This document shows positions 34,605 through 43,235 of a DNA stretch of 64,000 nucleotides, in pieces (the stretch's first letter is position 1; each line of letters opens with the position of its first letter). The stretch comes from an uncultured Parvularculaceae bacterium (GTDB lineage: Bacteria; Pseudomonadota; Alphaproteobacteria; Caulobacterales; Parvularculaceae): assembly GCA_913055785.1 (NCBI GenBank), contig CAJXLJ010000002.1:62001-126000 (forward strand), in the 5' to 3' direction. A program made the position numbers and the translations under genes. Below the pieces are notes generated by a model, which worked only from the letters and a program-made list of their open reading frames with translations, was not told the DNA's origin and searched no databases.

Positions 34605-35195
34605 ATGAAGTTTGTCGCGCTGATATTTCAGGTTCTGATGGTGAGCGCCGGCGCTGTCGCCGGCCTCTGGTACAAATCAAATGTGGGGCAGTCCCCTACT
34701 CCGTCCCATGAAGAAGCCGGGAACGCCGGCCATGGTGCTGAAAGTAAAAAAGAAGACGCATCCGGTCATTCCGAAAAGAAAAAACCGGCCAAAGATAATG
34801 CCCATGGCGGCGGCAAAAAATCAAAAAAATCTGGCGGTCATCACGGTTCGTCGAAAGCCGGCGGCGATTCGAAGTACGAATATATGAAATTCGGACGTCA
34901 GTTCATCGTCCCCGTCGTAAGCAGCGATGCTGTCAATTCTCTGGTAGTTCTCGATTTGAATCTTGAAGTGCCGGCATCGTCACTCGATTCGGTTTACGCC
35001 CGCGAGCCGAAACTGCGGGACGTTCTCCTTTCCACACTGCTCCAACTTTCAAATCAGGATGTATTCGACGGCGATTTTTTGAGCCAGTCCAACCTGGACA
35101 TGTTACGCGAAACGCTGCTGACTGCAGCGAGATCCGTCGCCACAGACGAAGTCAACAACGTCCTGATACTCAGTATCTCGAAACAGGAACTTTAG
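34605..35195 (+). CDS. Second FliL-like protein with a long His/Lys-rich linker
   Basis: 196 residues. One N-terminal membrane helix (VALIFQVLMVSAGAVAGLWY) is followed by a 65-residue linker made almost wholly of Lys, His, Gly, Ser and Glu. The C-terminal 105 residues read as a FliL domain (EYMKFGRQFIVPVVSSDAVN, LVVLDLNLEVP, LRETLLTAARSVATDEVNNV). This is distinct from the FliL at 27146. It ends the motA-to-flgH run and faces flgD, with only 13 bases between stops. A FliL/stator-ring role is likely; why two copies exist, and what the linker does, is unclear. Confidence 0.75.
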   Translation: MKFVALIFQVLMVSAGAVAGLWYKSNVGQSPTPSHEEAGNAGHGAESKKEDASGHSEKKKPAKDNAHGGGKKSKKSGGHHGSSKAGGDSKYEYMKFGRQFIVPVVSSDAVNSLVVLDLNLEVPASSLDSVYAREPKLRDVLLSTLLQLSNQDVFDGDFLSQSNLDMLRETLLTAARSVATDEVNNVLILSISKQEL

Positions 35196-35208
35196 GCAGG
35201 CGCCTGAT

Positions 35209-35913
35209 CTAGGATAAAACGTCAGCAGCAGCGGACTCTTCATCCTGTTTTTCCCGCACCGCGGTAATCTCATCGGATTTGACGATCGCGCCGTTTGACA
35301 GGACAAGCCTCACTTCGGAATTAATGAGCCTTGCTTCCACGATTTCCGCTACAGCGATCGGCGCAGCCGTCCTGGCCTGGCCGCTGCTGTCTGTATAGTT
35401 GATCGCCACTGTGTATTCGCCATGCGGCGCTCCAACGCCAGCGGCGTCCACGCCATTCCAGGTGAACATCGTATCTCCGCTTGACGATACCGCTTGGCGA
35501 TGAACGACCTTACCGGTTCGATCAGTTACAGTAATCTCCCCCGGCCCCAGATCTCCAGGTATCTTGTAGCTGAGCGGTTCTCCCTGGTAGCGCGCGGAAG
35601 AAGATTCCGTTTCGACTTCCATACCGATCCACCCGGCGGCGGCGTCGAGACCGGAGCCTGAAATTTTCGCATTGAGCGTTTCCAGAAGCTGGTTCGTTTC
35701 GATTTGCTGCTCTACGGATGAAAAGCTTGCGAGCTGTTCGACGAACTGCGTCGAATCAAGCGGGCTCAGCGGATCCTGATTGCGGAGCTGCGCCGTCAGA
35801 AGCGTCAGAAAACTATGGAAATCGGACGCCGCCGTCGCAGACTTGCTTGCGAGGGAAGAACTCGCCCCTGTCGTCGCGCTCTTGGCGCTGGATGCCGCGC
35901 TGTCTGTAATCAT
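35209..35913 (-). CDS. flgD: Hook cap protein FlgD
   Basis: 234 residues. The N-terminal signature FHSFLTLLTAQLRNQDPLSP with LDSTQFVEQLASFSSVEQQI is unmistakable for FlgD. It is followed by a Tudor/fibronectin-like beta region (LSYKIPGDLGPGEITVTDRT; FTWNGVDAAGVGAPHGEYTV). It caps the growing hook so that FlgE can polymerise. It lies behind fliK on the same strand with a 27-base gap. Confidence 0.96.
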   Translation of the reverse strand: MITDSAASSAKSATTGASSSLASKSATAASDFHSFLTLLTAQLRNQDPLSPLDSTQFVEQLASFSSVEQQIETNQLLETLNAKISGSGLDAAAGWIGMEVETESSSARYQGEPLSYKIPGDLGPGEITVTDRTGKVVHRQAVSSSGDTMFTWNGVDAAGVGAPHGEYTVAINYTDSSGQARTAAPIAVAEIVEARLINSEVRLVLSNGAIVKSDEITAVREKQDEESAAADVLS

Positions 35914-35940
35914 CTTTCAGTCCTTCCTACATCCCTTACG

Positions 35941-37152
35941 CTATACCAGTAGGTCGAGCCGGCCAGGATCGCGCAGCTTCAGATAGGTGATGGCAGCCGC
36001 GCCGCCTTCCTGTTCATTCTGGAATTCGACGCCCTCACTGCTGAATGCAGAATCATTCTGCGTTGAAGACTGGTATTGTGAAAATTCGAGATTAACGTCG
36101 GAGAAGCCGGCTGATTTCAGCTGGTCGTGCAACTGGGATATGTTGCGGCGTAGATGGTCAAGCGTATCCGTACGTTCAGCACTGAGCACGGCTTTTACCG
36201 CGTCGGGCGTGTCCATCGAAAACTCAATACGCACCTTGCCAAGTTCCGGCGGATCAAGCCGGATCTCAATATTCGCGCTCGGGCCGTTCGCCCTGATTGC
36301 AGCCCCGATCTGCGCGGCCGCATGCGCTGCCTGATGGACCGTCGGCGCATTATTGGCGATTATTGGTTGCGCCACATCGACTGTCGGCTTTACCGTCGTT
36401 TGCCCGAGCGCATTTTCAGCGGCAGGCTGGGCGATTACGCTTTGCAGCTCCGGCGCTTTACCGATATCGATCTTTAAAGCTGGGCTCAGCTTCGCGTCTG
36501 GCTTCACCTTCAGGTCGGCAAGCTGGCTAATCTCCCGGCGCCAGTCTCCCTTTTCTTCAACAACCGGAACCGGTTTTAGCTCGACTGCAGGAACTGTCTC
36601 CTCAGGCAGTGGAATGCTGGCCGTCTGTCGCTGCAGGGCTTCCGCCAGCGTCGCTGACTTCTCAAAGAACACGCCTTCCGGTTTCGGATCAGCCCCAAAC
36701 TTGAAGTCGATTGTCCGGCTTGGTTCTGGCGCATTCGCAGGCGCGGCAGGCGTTTTGATATCCGCTTTCGGCGCATCAGCCTGAATCTGCAGCGGCTGGA
36801 TAGGGTAATCCCCCATATTAAACTCGTTGCCGTCGACCAGTTTCCACAGCGGCGGGCCGTTCGGCCGGTCTCCCTCAACCAGGAACTCACTGGAGATAAC
36901 GGTGCGGCGCCATGCCGGCGCAGGCTCCACAGCATTATCGGATTCAGCAGACGCCGAATCTTCCTGGCCCGCGAAAACGCTGTCGAATTCATCTTTTTCA
37001 GCGTCGCCTGACATCGGCGCCGTATCGCCTTCTGGCGATTTGGCCCCGCTTTTGGACGCCGCTTCTACTCGCGTTCCTTCTGAATTTCCGCGGTTTTTCG
37101 ATAAGGCCGGCGCTGCGCGCCCGGGGTCGATAAACGTCAACAGGTCGATCAT
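35941..37152 (-). CDS. fliK: Hook-length control protein FliK
   Basis: 403 residues. The N-terminal two thirds are low-complexity, Pro/Ala/Glu-rich and secretion-like. The C-terminal third is the conserved Flg_hook domain with IEIRLDPPELGKVRIEFSMD, VKAVLSAERTDTLDHLRRNI and LKSAGFSDVNLEFSQ. It measures the hook and switches FlhB to late substrates. It is divergent from flgJ, with a CtrA-like box between them, and upstream of flgD. Confidence 0.93.
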   Translation of the reverse strand: MIDLLTFIDPGRAAPALSKNRGNSEGTRVEAASKSGAKSPEGDTAPMSGDAEKDEFDSVFAGQEDSASAESDNAVEPAPAWRRTVISSEFLVEGDRPNGPPLWKLVDGNEFNMGDYPIQPLQIQADAPKADIKTPAAPANAPEPSRTIDFKFGADPKPEGVFFEKSATLAEALQRQTASIPLPEETVPAVELKPVPVVEEKGDWRREISQLADLKVKPDAKLSPALKIDIGKAPELQSVIAQPAAENALGQTTVKPTVDVAQPIIANNAPTVHQAAHAAAQIGAAIRANGPSANIEIRLDPPELGKVRIEFSMDTPDAVKAVLSAERTDTLDHLRRNISQLHDQLKSAGFSDVNLEFSQYQSSTQNDSAFSSEGVEFQNEQEGGAAAITYLKLRDPGRLDLLV

Positions 37153-37162
37153 GACTACGCCT

Positions 37163-37177
37163 TTAAAACTTTATTAG
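37163..37177. promoter_or_regulatory. CtrA-like box between fliK and flgJ
   Basis: TTAA, seven bases, TTAG (7 of 8 consensus positions), 11 bases from the fliK start and 71 before the flgJ start. The spacing suits control of the rightward flgJ-flgN unit. The third such site in the flagellar block. Confidence 0.5.
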
Positions 37178-37247
37178 CCGTATAATGACAGAAAATGGTT
37201 ACTAACTTTTTGCGTGTATCTGCATTAAGGATTTATGGAATCGCGCG

Positions 37248-37574
37248 ATGATGAAAATGACGCCGATTGACCTTTTAGACCGCTTGCCCGTTGGGACCGC
37301 AGGCGCAGCCAAGACCGCCCCCGCAAACGCTAAGGATGCGGCGCAGGTGCAAGCTGAGCGCTTTGAAGCGGTGTTCATTGCGGAAATGCTCAAACATGGC
37401 GGCTTTGCAGATGCTTTAAGCCAAAACGCCGGCTTCGGCGGCGAAGCCTATTCCACTATGTTGCTCGAAAAGTATGCCGACAAAATGGTGGAATCGGGCG
37501 GCTTTGGGCTGGCCAAACATATCTACGCACAGCTTTCTTCGGAGACGGGCGATGGAACACAGTCAGAGCTTTAA
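37248..37574 (+). CDS. flgJ: FlgJ-like rod-binding protein (no muramidase domain)
   Basis: 108 residues, equal to the rod-binding domain only. RFEAVFIAEMLKHGGFADAL and GGEAYSTMLLEKYADKMVES are the typical rod-binding helices. The peptidoglycan-cutting half of E. coli FlgJ is absent. In this cluster it is probably supplied by the separate lytic transglycosylase at 43819. The stop overlaps the following flgN-like gene. Confidence 0.88.
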   Translation: MMKMTPIDLLDRLPVGTAGAAKTAPANAKDAAQVQAERFEAVFIAEMLKHGGFADALSQNAGFGGEAYSTMLLEKYADKMVESGGFGLAKHIYAQLSSETGDGTQSEL

Positions 37575-37932
37575 ACAAACGCTTGAGAATATGATCGGCC
37601 TTTTAGAAGCCGAGAACAGGCATCTGAAAGCACTCAACCTTGATGAGCTTCCGAAGATCGCCGAAGAAAAAATTCGTTATGCTTCAGCGATAGATGAATT
37701 TCTACTGACTGCGGATAACGACGCCTCGCCTTTTGCTGCGCAGGCGCGCCGGATCAAAGCGCTTTCAGCAGAAAATCAAAAGTTGCTGTCCGCAGTTAAG
37801 TCCGGCGTTACGTCCGCAAAAGTTCGAATACAGAACCTGATGAGCGGTGCGCAGAGCGTCGGCACCTATACCGCAACTGGCGGCAAACTGAACGCGCATG
37901 ACGGATCAGTCACCAAGCAGTCGCTCGCCTGA
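37552..37932 (+). CDS. flgN: FlgN-like export chaperone
   Basis: 126 residues from an ATG at 37552 with a GGAG site; the open frame extends upstream inside flgJ without support. The protein is all-helical with the FlgN-type opening (SFKQTLENMIGLLEAENRHL and KALNLDELPKIAEEKIRYAS) and a polar tail. It would escort FlgK/FlgL to the export gate. It overlaps flgJ by 23 bases. Assignment rests on pattern, length and position; FlgN proteins conserve little sequence. Confidence 0.7.
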   Translation: MEHSQSFKQTLENMIGLLEAENRHLKALNLDELPKIAEEKIRYASAIDEFLLTADNDASPFAAQARRIKALSAENQKLLSAVKSGVTSAKVRIQNLMSGAQSVGTYTATGGKLNAHDGSVTKQSLA

Positions 37933-37970
37933 TTAGCGTTAACCGATATTTATCCTGTAGGTTGTATTGT

Positions 37971-38003
37971 CCCGCGCGATGGCTTGAGCAAAGCCGCGCG
38001 TGG
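37971..38003 (+). promoter_or_regulatory. Hairpin upstream of the flagellin gene
   Basis: An imperfect stem-loop: outer CCC/GGG and GCGCG/CGCGC arms around an inner GGCTT-GAGCA-AAGCC hairpin, with a small internal mismatch. It lies 115-147 bases before the flagellin start and 38 bases after flgN. It could terminate the flgJ-flgN message (although it lacks a T-run) or fold in the flagellin leader, where FlbT is known to act in Caulobacter. Confidence 0.4.
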
Positions 38004-38117
38004 GATAGGCAGAACCCGTTCCACTGTCAGTGAAATCAGTTCTCTCGATTTACGGCAAAGCCTGAATTGAGTCCGGAATGTGCAACACGCACGGATCAAT
38101 GAGAAGGAACGTGAAAC

Positions 38118-39272
38118 ATGTCTAGCTTGCTTACAAATGAAAGCGCAATGGTAGCGCTGACCACGCTGCGTTCGATTAACAAGAACCTGGCGATGGTTCA
38201 GCAGGAAATTTCAACCGGTAAATCGGTTTCTAACGCTCGCGACAACGCCGCCATCTGGGCGGTGTCGACTGTTATGCAGTCGGACGTCGACAGCTTTAGC
38301 GCAATCTCGAATTCGCTCGACCTTGGCGCCTCGACGGTCGCTGTTGCTCGCGGCGCTTCGGAACAGGTGACCGGCCTTCTTCAGCAGATGAAGGACAACA
38401 TCGTCGCCGCTCAGGAAGACAACGTCGACCGCGCCAAGATTCAGACGGATATCGACCAGCTCGTCAGCCAGATCGATACGATCGTCAACGCGGCGCAGTT
38501 CAACGGCTTGAACCTTCTCAAAGGCACGGGCTCGATTGACATCCTCGCTTCGCTCAACCGCGCGGCGGACGGCACTGTTTCGACGACGGATATCTCCGTT
38601 TCTCGGAATGACATCTCGGTCACCGGCGGCACGGCTATTACCGCCACCGGCACGCTCGGCGATCCGGCGTCCATGGCCGATGGCTCGACGACAGCAACGA
38701 CCGCGACCTCCACGGTCGGCGGCACGGTCATCGCCGGCGAAACCTACACGATCTCGAACGGCACTGACGAATATTACTACGTCGCCCGCACTGGCGATGG
38801 CGTCAACGATGTTGCGGCTGGTCTCGCCGCCGTTATCGGCGACAATATCGAAGATGTTTCGGTCAGCGTTTCCGGCGCGGTGCTTACCTTCACCAACACC
38901 GGTTCGGCGGCTGTCGATCTTGGCTCTGATGTCGCCGACGCCTCGTCCGCCGGCCTCGCAGCCGTCTCCAATATCGATGTGACGACTTCCGCAGGCGCCA
39001 CTTCCGCGCTGACGGCGATCGAAGGCTTCATTCAGGTCGGCATTGACGCCGCCGCGGCCTTCGGCTCCGCGCAAAAGCGCATCGACATCCAGAACGAGTT
39101 CGTCACCACTCTGACGGACTCGCTGAAGGCCGGCATCAGCGGTCTTACGGACGCCGATATGGAAGAAGCTTCAGCTCGCCTGCAGTCGCTGCAGGTGCAG
39201 CAGCAGCTCGGCATCCAGGCGCTGACCATTGCAAACGGTCAGCCGCAGGCCCTGCTGGCGCTGTTCCGCTAA
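38118..39272 (+). CDS. Flagellin
   Basis: 384 residues. The N-terminal D0/D1 helix is standard (LLTNESAMVALTTLRSINKN; ISTGKSVSNARDNAAIWAVS). The C-terminal helix carries DMEEASARLQSLQVQQQLGI and ends PQALLALFR. The middle (about 165-300) is Thr/Ala/Gly/Val-rich and variable, the surface-exposed domain. It is the only flagellin in the window. Codon use is strongly biased and a perfect terminator follows, as expected of a highly expressed gene. FlaF and FlbT are encoded directly downstream. Confidence 0.97.
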   Translation: MSSLLTNESAMVALTTLRSINKNLAMVQQEISTGKSVSNARDNAAIWAVSTVMQSDVDSFSAISNSLDLGASTVAVARGASEQVTGLLQQMKDNIVAAQEDNVDRAKIQTDIDQLVSQIDTIVNAAQFNGLNLLKGTGSIDILASLNRAADGTVSTTDISVSRNDISVTGGTAITATGTLGDPASMADGSTTATTATSTVGGTVIAGETYTISNGTDEYYYVARTGDGVNDVAAGLAAVIGDNIEDVSVSVSGAVLTFTNTGSAAVDLGSDVADASSAGLAAVSNIDVTTSAGATSALTAIEGFIQVGIDAAAAFGSAQKRIDIQNEFVTTLTDSLKAGISGLTDADMEEASARLQSLQVQQQLGIQALTIANGQPQALLALFR

Positions 39273-39280
39273 TTCTGATC

Positions 39281-39314
39281 CCCGGGAGCGGCCTCGGCCG
39301 CTCCCGGGTTTTTT
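39281..39314 (+). terminator. Strong rho-independent terminator after flagellin
   Basis: Perfect 13-bp inverted repeat (left arm CCCGGGAGCGGCC) around a TC centre, immediately followed by six T. It is 8 bases past the flagellin stop. It should largely separate flagellin mRNA from flaF-flbT and stabilise the flagellin message 3' end. Confidence 0.93.
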
Positions 39315-39338
39315 ATTTAAGGGAGGTATGGGGGCGAA

Positions 39339-39749
39339 ATGACAATCGAAGCGGCGATGGCCAGAAACGGGTACTCGACTTCGCTGAAATCCACCGGGGG
39401 GCCGCGCAGCATTGAATACGCTGCTTTCGCTCAGATAACGCGCGATCTTTCAGCGACCGATAGAACCGCGCCTGATTATACGGCCAGGATCACAGAGGCC
39501 CTGCACAAGAATTTGCGCCTTTGGGCTATTCTCGCTGACGACGTCGCCAACGATAACAATCAACTCCCAGGCGAGCTTCGTTCGAAACTGTTTTACCTTG
39601 CCGAATTCACACGCCATCACACCGCGAAAGTGTATGCCGGCGATGGCGATGCGGAAGTCCTGATCGAGATCAATACCGCGATCATGAAAGGCCTGAAGCG
39701 CACGCAGCCGGCTGAAGGAAGCGAAGAATGTCCGGCGGGCTCATCATAA
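39339..39749 (+). CDS. flaF: Flagellin secretion regulator FlaF
   Basis: 136 residues with the FlaF pattern PRSIEYAAFAQITRDLSATD, LHKNLRLWAILADDVANDNN and LPGELRSKLFYLAEFTRHHT. FlaF helps flagellin fold and be secreted, and counteracts FlbT in Caulobacter and Brucella. A strong GGGAGG site sits before the ATG. It overlaps flbT by 22 bases, so the antagonist pair is made together. Confidence 0.93.
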   Translation: MTIEAAMARNGYSTSLKSTGGPRSIEYAAFAQITRDLSATDRTAPDYTARITEALHKNLRLWAILADDVANDNNQLPGELRSKLFYLAEFTRHHTAKVYAGDGDAEVLIEINTAIMKGLKRTQPAEGSEECPAGSS

Positions 39750-40153
39750 GATTAAAACCCCACGAGAAGTGCCTGATCAATGGCGCCGTCATAGAAAACG
39801 GCGACAGAAGGGTGAGCTTCAGGGTCAGGTCTTCCAACGTGAATGTCTTGCGTTTGCGGGACGCCATGCATCCCGACGATGCGAATACACCGGTCAAGAG
39901 ACTGTATTACATTTCCCAGCTTGCGCTGACCGGGGACATGGGCGAGCGCGAAGCTGAAGACAAGCTCGTTTCAGGCCTTGATTCCCTGGCCGAAGCCCTG
40001 CCGGAGAAATTTTGCGGCGCGCTTATTCAGGAAGCGCGGGTACGCGCTCGGGCGCAGCAGTTTTTTCAGGTCATGCGCCACCTAAAAGACCTCATGCCTC
40101 ATGAAGACCGCCTTCTCGGCTACGCCGAAGCGACTGTAGACCCGCTCGGATAA
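39728..40153 (+). CDS. flbT: Flagellin translation regulator FlbT
   Basis: 141 residues with the FlbT core GLIIRLKPHEKCLINGAVIE, MHPDDANTPVKRLYYISQLA and LIQEARVRARAQQFFQVMRH. In Caulobacter FlbT binds the 5' leader of flagellin mRNA and represses it; in some relatives it activates instead. The flagellin leader here contains a hairpin (37971-38003) that is a candidate target. Confidence 0.94.
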   Translation: MSGGLIIRLKPHEKCLINGAVIENGDRRVSFRVRSSNVNVLRLRDAMHPDDANTPVKRLYYISQLALTGDMGEREAEDKLVSGLDSLAEALPEKFCGALIQEARVRARAQQFFQVMRHLKDLMPHEDRLLGYAEATVDPLG

Positions 40154-40162
40154 GGCGACGCC

Positions 40163-41011
40163 ATGACTTTTCTTCCAACGACTGGCGGCGGCGGACTGGT
40201 CGGATGGCGCGTTCTTGAAAAAACCGCGCCAGCCCAACAGGCCGCATTTGAACGCACGCCTTCGCTGAACCGTAATATTGATTATTTTCTCGAGAATGTC
40301 GGCAAAGCGCTGACCCCGAAAGACCTTGTCAGCGACTACCGGCTGTTGACCGTAGCGCTTGGCGCATTCGGCCTTGGCGAAGAAATCAACAATCGCGGTC
40401 TCGTCCTCCGTATGCTGGAGGGCGGCACGGAAGACGAAGACGCGCTGGCGAATCGATTCACAGACACCCGTTACAAAGCCTTCGTGAAAGCTTTCAGCTA
40501 CGGCAATATCGACGGCGGCCTGAAAATCCTGACTGAATCTTTTCAGAACGACATTGTCGCTCGTTATAAAGCGCTGGAATTTGAACGGGCTGTTGGCGAA
40601 GTCGACAACGATATGCGCCTCGCCATGAACTTCAAAAGAGAAATCGCCGACATCGCCAATGGCGACGCCTCGGATGTCACCAAGTGGTTTCAGGTCATGG
40701 GTAACAGGCCGCTCAGGGAAGTTGTGGCAACAGCCCTCAACATACCCACAGAAGTTGCGCAACTTGACGTCGACAAACAACAGGAAATATTCGCTGATCG
40801 CGCCAATCAGATCCTCGGCGATTCTTCTGTCAGCGCCCTCTCCGATCCGGAAAACATTGATCTCCTCATTCGCCGGTTCTTCCTGAACCGTCAGATAGAA
40901 CAAGGTCCCTCGCAGACGACGCCGGGATACGCCGCCCTGACGATGCTGCAATCGACCGGCCTTGGGGCATCCTCGATCAGCAGCTTGATACTCTCACAAG
41001 CGACCTATTAA
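40163..41011 (+). CDS. DUF1217-type flagellar protein
   Basis: 282 residues, helical, soluble, with no signal peptide. It resembles the DUF1217 proteins found in alphaproteobacterial flagellar clusters (KALTPKDLVSDYRLLTVALG; LANRFTDTRYKAFVKAFSYG; DVTKWFQVMGNRPLREVVAT). Members have repeated helical units, and their role is not established. It follows flbT after 9 bases and converges on fliI. Confidence 0.8.
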   Translation: MTFLPTTGGGGLVGWRVLEKTAPAQQAAFERTPSLNRNIDYFLENVGKALTPKDLVSDYRLLTVALGAFGLGEEINNRGLVLRMLEGGTEDEDALANRFTDTRYKAFVKAFSYGNIDGGLKILTESFQNDIVARYKALEFERAVGEVDNDMRLAMNFKREIADIANGDASDVTKWFQVMGNRPLREVVATALNIPTEVAQLDVDKQQEIFADRANQILGDSSVSALSDPENIDLLIRRFFLNRQIEQGPSQTTPGYAALTMLQSTGLGASSISSLILSQATY

Positions 41012-41022
41012 CACACGCTGCT

Positions 41023-42351
41023 TTACATCGATGCAGCTTCGTTGTTGTCACCCAGTATTTTATCGAGTCGCTCGAAACTGGCGCTGATTGATTCGTATTC
41101 ATCTGAAATAAAGCCGTCGAGATGCGGCCAGATCTCAATCGCCCGGTCAACGGTCGGATTGGAACCCGCAGCATATAAACCGGTCTGAATCATGGCGGAA
41201 GATTCATCGTAAGCGGCAATGAGATTACGAGCCTTGAGCAAAAGCTTGTTTTCTTCCGCCGTCGCCGCATGCGGCAGGCAGCGTGATACGCTACGCCTTA
41301 TATTCACCGCCGGGAATCGCCCGCGCTCGGCGATCTCTCTTTCCAGGATGAAATGACCGTCGAGAATACTGCGGACCATGTCGGCGATCGGCTCTTCCAT
41401 ATCCGATCCGGCGACAAGCACTGTAAACAGGGCAGTGATATCGCCCGCACCGTCTATTCCCGGCCCCGTGCGTTCCGCAAGCGATGCAAGTTCACGGAAG
41501 GTCGACGGAGGATACGCGCGCAAGGACGGCGTCTCACCGGCGGTAAGCGCGATTTCACGGTGCGCGTCCGCATATCGTGTAATCGAGTCGAACAGGAGCA
41601 GCACCTGAAGCCCCTGATCGCGGAAATATTCCGCAGCCGCGACCGCCGACAAGGCGCACCTTCTTTTCGTCGGCGCCGGATCGTCGCAAGTCGAAGCGAA
41701 AACGATACTGCGCGAGCGCCCCTCAGGCCCCATTGAATCAAGAACAAAGTCGCGAACTTCCCGGCTCCGCTCGCCAATCAGGGCGATTATCACCACATCT
41801 GCTGCCATTTTATTGGCGAGCGTGGCGATCAGGGACGACTTCCCGACGCCGGCGCCGGCGAATATCCCTATCCTCTGCCCTTTGCAGATCGGAAGGAACG
41901 TATCGAAAGGGGCAAGCCCGGTATTCAGCCGCTCTCCCAGCCCGCGCCGCTTCGTCGCCGGAACGCCTGCAGGCGCAAGCGGCATCCTGCGCTCGCCTTT
42001 CGGCGTCGGCGCGCCGTTCAGGAAAACCCCGTCAGAAGAAATCACTTCGCCAATCCAGGCGCTACAGGGCCGAACGCTCGCTGGCGGACAAAGATAAGCG
42101 CGATCGCCAGGCGACATGCCAGCGATGCCGGAGTCGGGCATGGCGAGCGCTTCACTTTCCGCAATTGCGATTATTTCACCGAATGTGCGTTCGCTTCCCT
42201 GAAACATTACCCGGTCGCCGATCCTGGCGTTACGGCTAATGCCGGTGATGCGAATAACACCGCCATTGATAGCGTCGACCGAGCCCCAGGTCTTAACAGG
42301 GCTTAAGCTTTCAACGCCGCCTTTGACGGCTTCCGCCAGTCCGATCGCCAT
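41023..42351 (-). CDS. fliI: Flagellar export ATPase FliI
   Basis: 442 residues. Walker A AGAGVGKSS lies at 165-173. The catalytic Glu is in LIGERSREVRDFV. The Walker B strand is VLLLFDSITRYADAHREIAL, with the FliI-type PSLRAYPPSTFRELASLAER after it. It unfolds export substrates with FliH and FliJ. It stands alone on the left strand, divergent from flgB, rather than beside fliH (24887). In the clusters I know of this type, fliI-fliJ are often separated in the same way. Confidence 0.96.
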   Translation of the reverse strand: MAIGLAEAVKGGVESLSPVKTWGSVDAINGGVIRITGISRNARIGDRVMFQGSERTFGEIIAIAESEALAMPDSGIAGMSPGDRAYLCPPASVRPCSAWIGEVISSDGVFLNGAPTPKGERRMPLAPAGVPATKRRGLGERLNTGLAPFDTFLPICKGQRIGIFAGAGVGKSSLIATLANKMAADVVIIALIGERSREVRDFVLDSMGPEGRSRSIVFASTCDDPAPTKRRCALSAVAAAEYFRDQGLQVLLLFDSITRYADAHREIALTAGETPSLRAYPPSTFRELASLAERTGPGIDGAGDITALFTVLVAGSDMEEPIADMVRSILDGHFILEREIAERGRFPAVNIRRSVSRCLPHAATAEENKLLLKARNLIAAYDESSAMIQTGLYAAGSNPTVDRAIEIWPHLDGFISDEYESISASFERLDKILGDNNEAASM

Positions 42352-42432
42352 AAGGTAAACAATCCCATTAATTTAATTTTCAACTTTGAAGAGCATTTTC
42401 ATAAACTGTAATCCTTAACAGGACGTCGGCAA

Positions 42433-42822
42433 ATGACTAATGACGTGAACATTCTGAAACTGGCGTCGGCGATGGCGAGGCATGCAACAGCGCGCCACCA
42501 GCTTTTGTCTCAGAATATCGCCAACGCCGACACGAATAATTACAAAGCCAAGGATCTCGAAGCGTTCTCCGATGCGTTCACGCGCATGGCGGGACGTCCG
42601 GACGGCAAACTCGACAGCCGCGGGCTCGATCGGCTGGAGGCCACGCAATACAACATTGAAACCGTTTCCAACAACGACCTCGCATCGCCGAACGGAAATA
42701 CCGTCTCACTTGAAGATCAGATGATGCGCAGCGCTGAAACCCAGCAGCAGTTCGACGCGGCGATCACGATCTACAAAAAATCCATCGATATCTTGAGATC
42801 GACCCTTGGACGAGGCGCATAA
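42433..42822 (+). CDS. flgB: Flagellar rod protein FlgB
   Basis: 129 residues. The axial motif HQLLSQNIANADTNNYKAKD near the N-terminus and the C-terminal QQFDAAITIYKKSIDILRS are those of FlgB. It is a proximal rod subunit. It starts the rightward flgB-flgC-fliE-fliQ-transglycosylase-flhA-fliR-flhB-fliJ operon, divergent from fliI across 81 bases. Confidence 0.95.
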   Translation: MTNDVNILKLASAMARHATARHQLLSQNIANADTNNYKAKDLEAFSDAFTRMAGRPDGKLDSRGLDRLEATQYNIETVSNNDLASPNGNTVSLEDQMMRSAETQQQFDAAITIYKKSIDILRSTLGRGA

Positions 42823-42831
42823 GAGGGGCTC

Positions 42832-43227
42832 ATGACGGACTTCTTCGCAAATTCCATGTCCGCCGCAGCCAGCGGCATGCGCGCGCAAGGCCACCGTATG
42901 CGCGTGATCAGCGAGAATATCGCCAACGCCGATACGCCGGGATTCCATCGCAAAACCATTGCTTTCGATGACGTCTTCGACGCCGCGAGCGGCGCCAGCC
43001 ATGTAAAAGTCACCGGCCTCGCGAAGGACTCGTCCCCGCTGCAGGTGATTCACGATCCGTCCAATCCGCTGGCGAATGAAAACGGCGACGTGGAAATGTC
43101 AAACGTCAACATGCTGCTTGAAATCGCCGACAGCCGCGAGGCGAACCGGTCCTATCAGGCGAACTTGTCAATGTTCCAGCAGGCCCGGGAAATGTACTCA
43201 AGCCTGCTTCAAATTCTCAAGCGCTAG
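42832..43227 (+). CDS. flgC: Flagellar rod protein FlgC
   Basis: 131 residues. SMSAAASGMRAQGHRMRVIS and ENIANADTPGFHRKTIAFDD give the N-terminus; VEMSNVNMLLEIADSREANR and SMFQQAREMYSSLLQILKR the C-terminus. The conserved SNVN motif is present. Proximal rod; 9 bases after flgB and 8 before fliE. Confidence 0.97.
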   Translation: MTDFFANSMSAAASGMRAQGHRMRVISENIANADTPGFHRKTIAFDDVFDAASGASHVKVTGLAKDSSPLQVIHDPSNPLANENGDVEMSNVNMLLEIADSREANRSYQANLSMFQQAREMYSSLLQILKR

Positions 43228-43235
43228 AGGAAGTC

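Noticed and set aside
37980-37994. Sigma-54 promoter (GG-N10-GC) before flagellin
   Set aside because: Only TGGC and the terminal GC fit; AC of the -24 element and TT of the -12 element are absent, and the bases are part of the hairpin.
42352-42432. CtrA-like box in the fliI/flgB gap
   Set aside because: Best match is TTAA-N7-TTCA, six of eight; the A+T-rich stretch gives such matches by chance.
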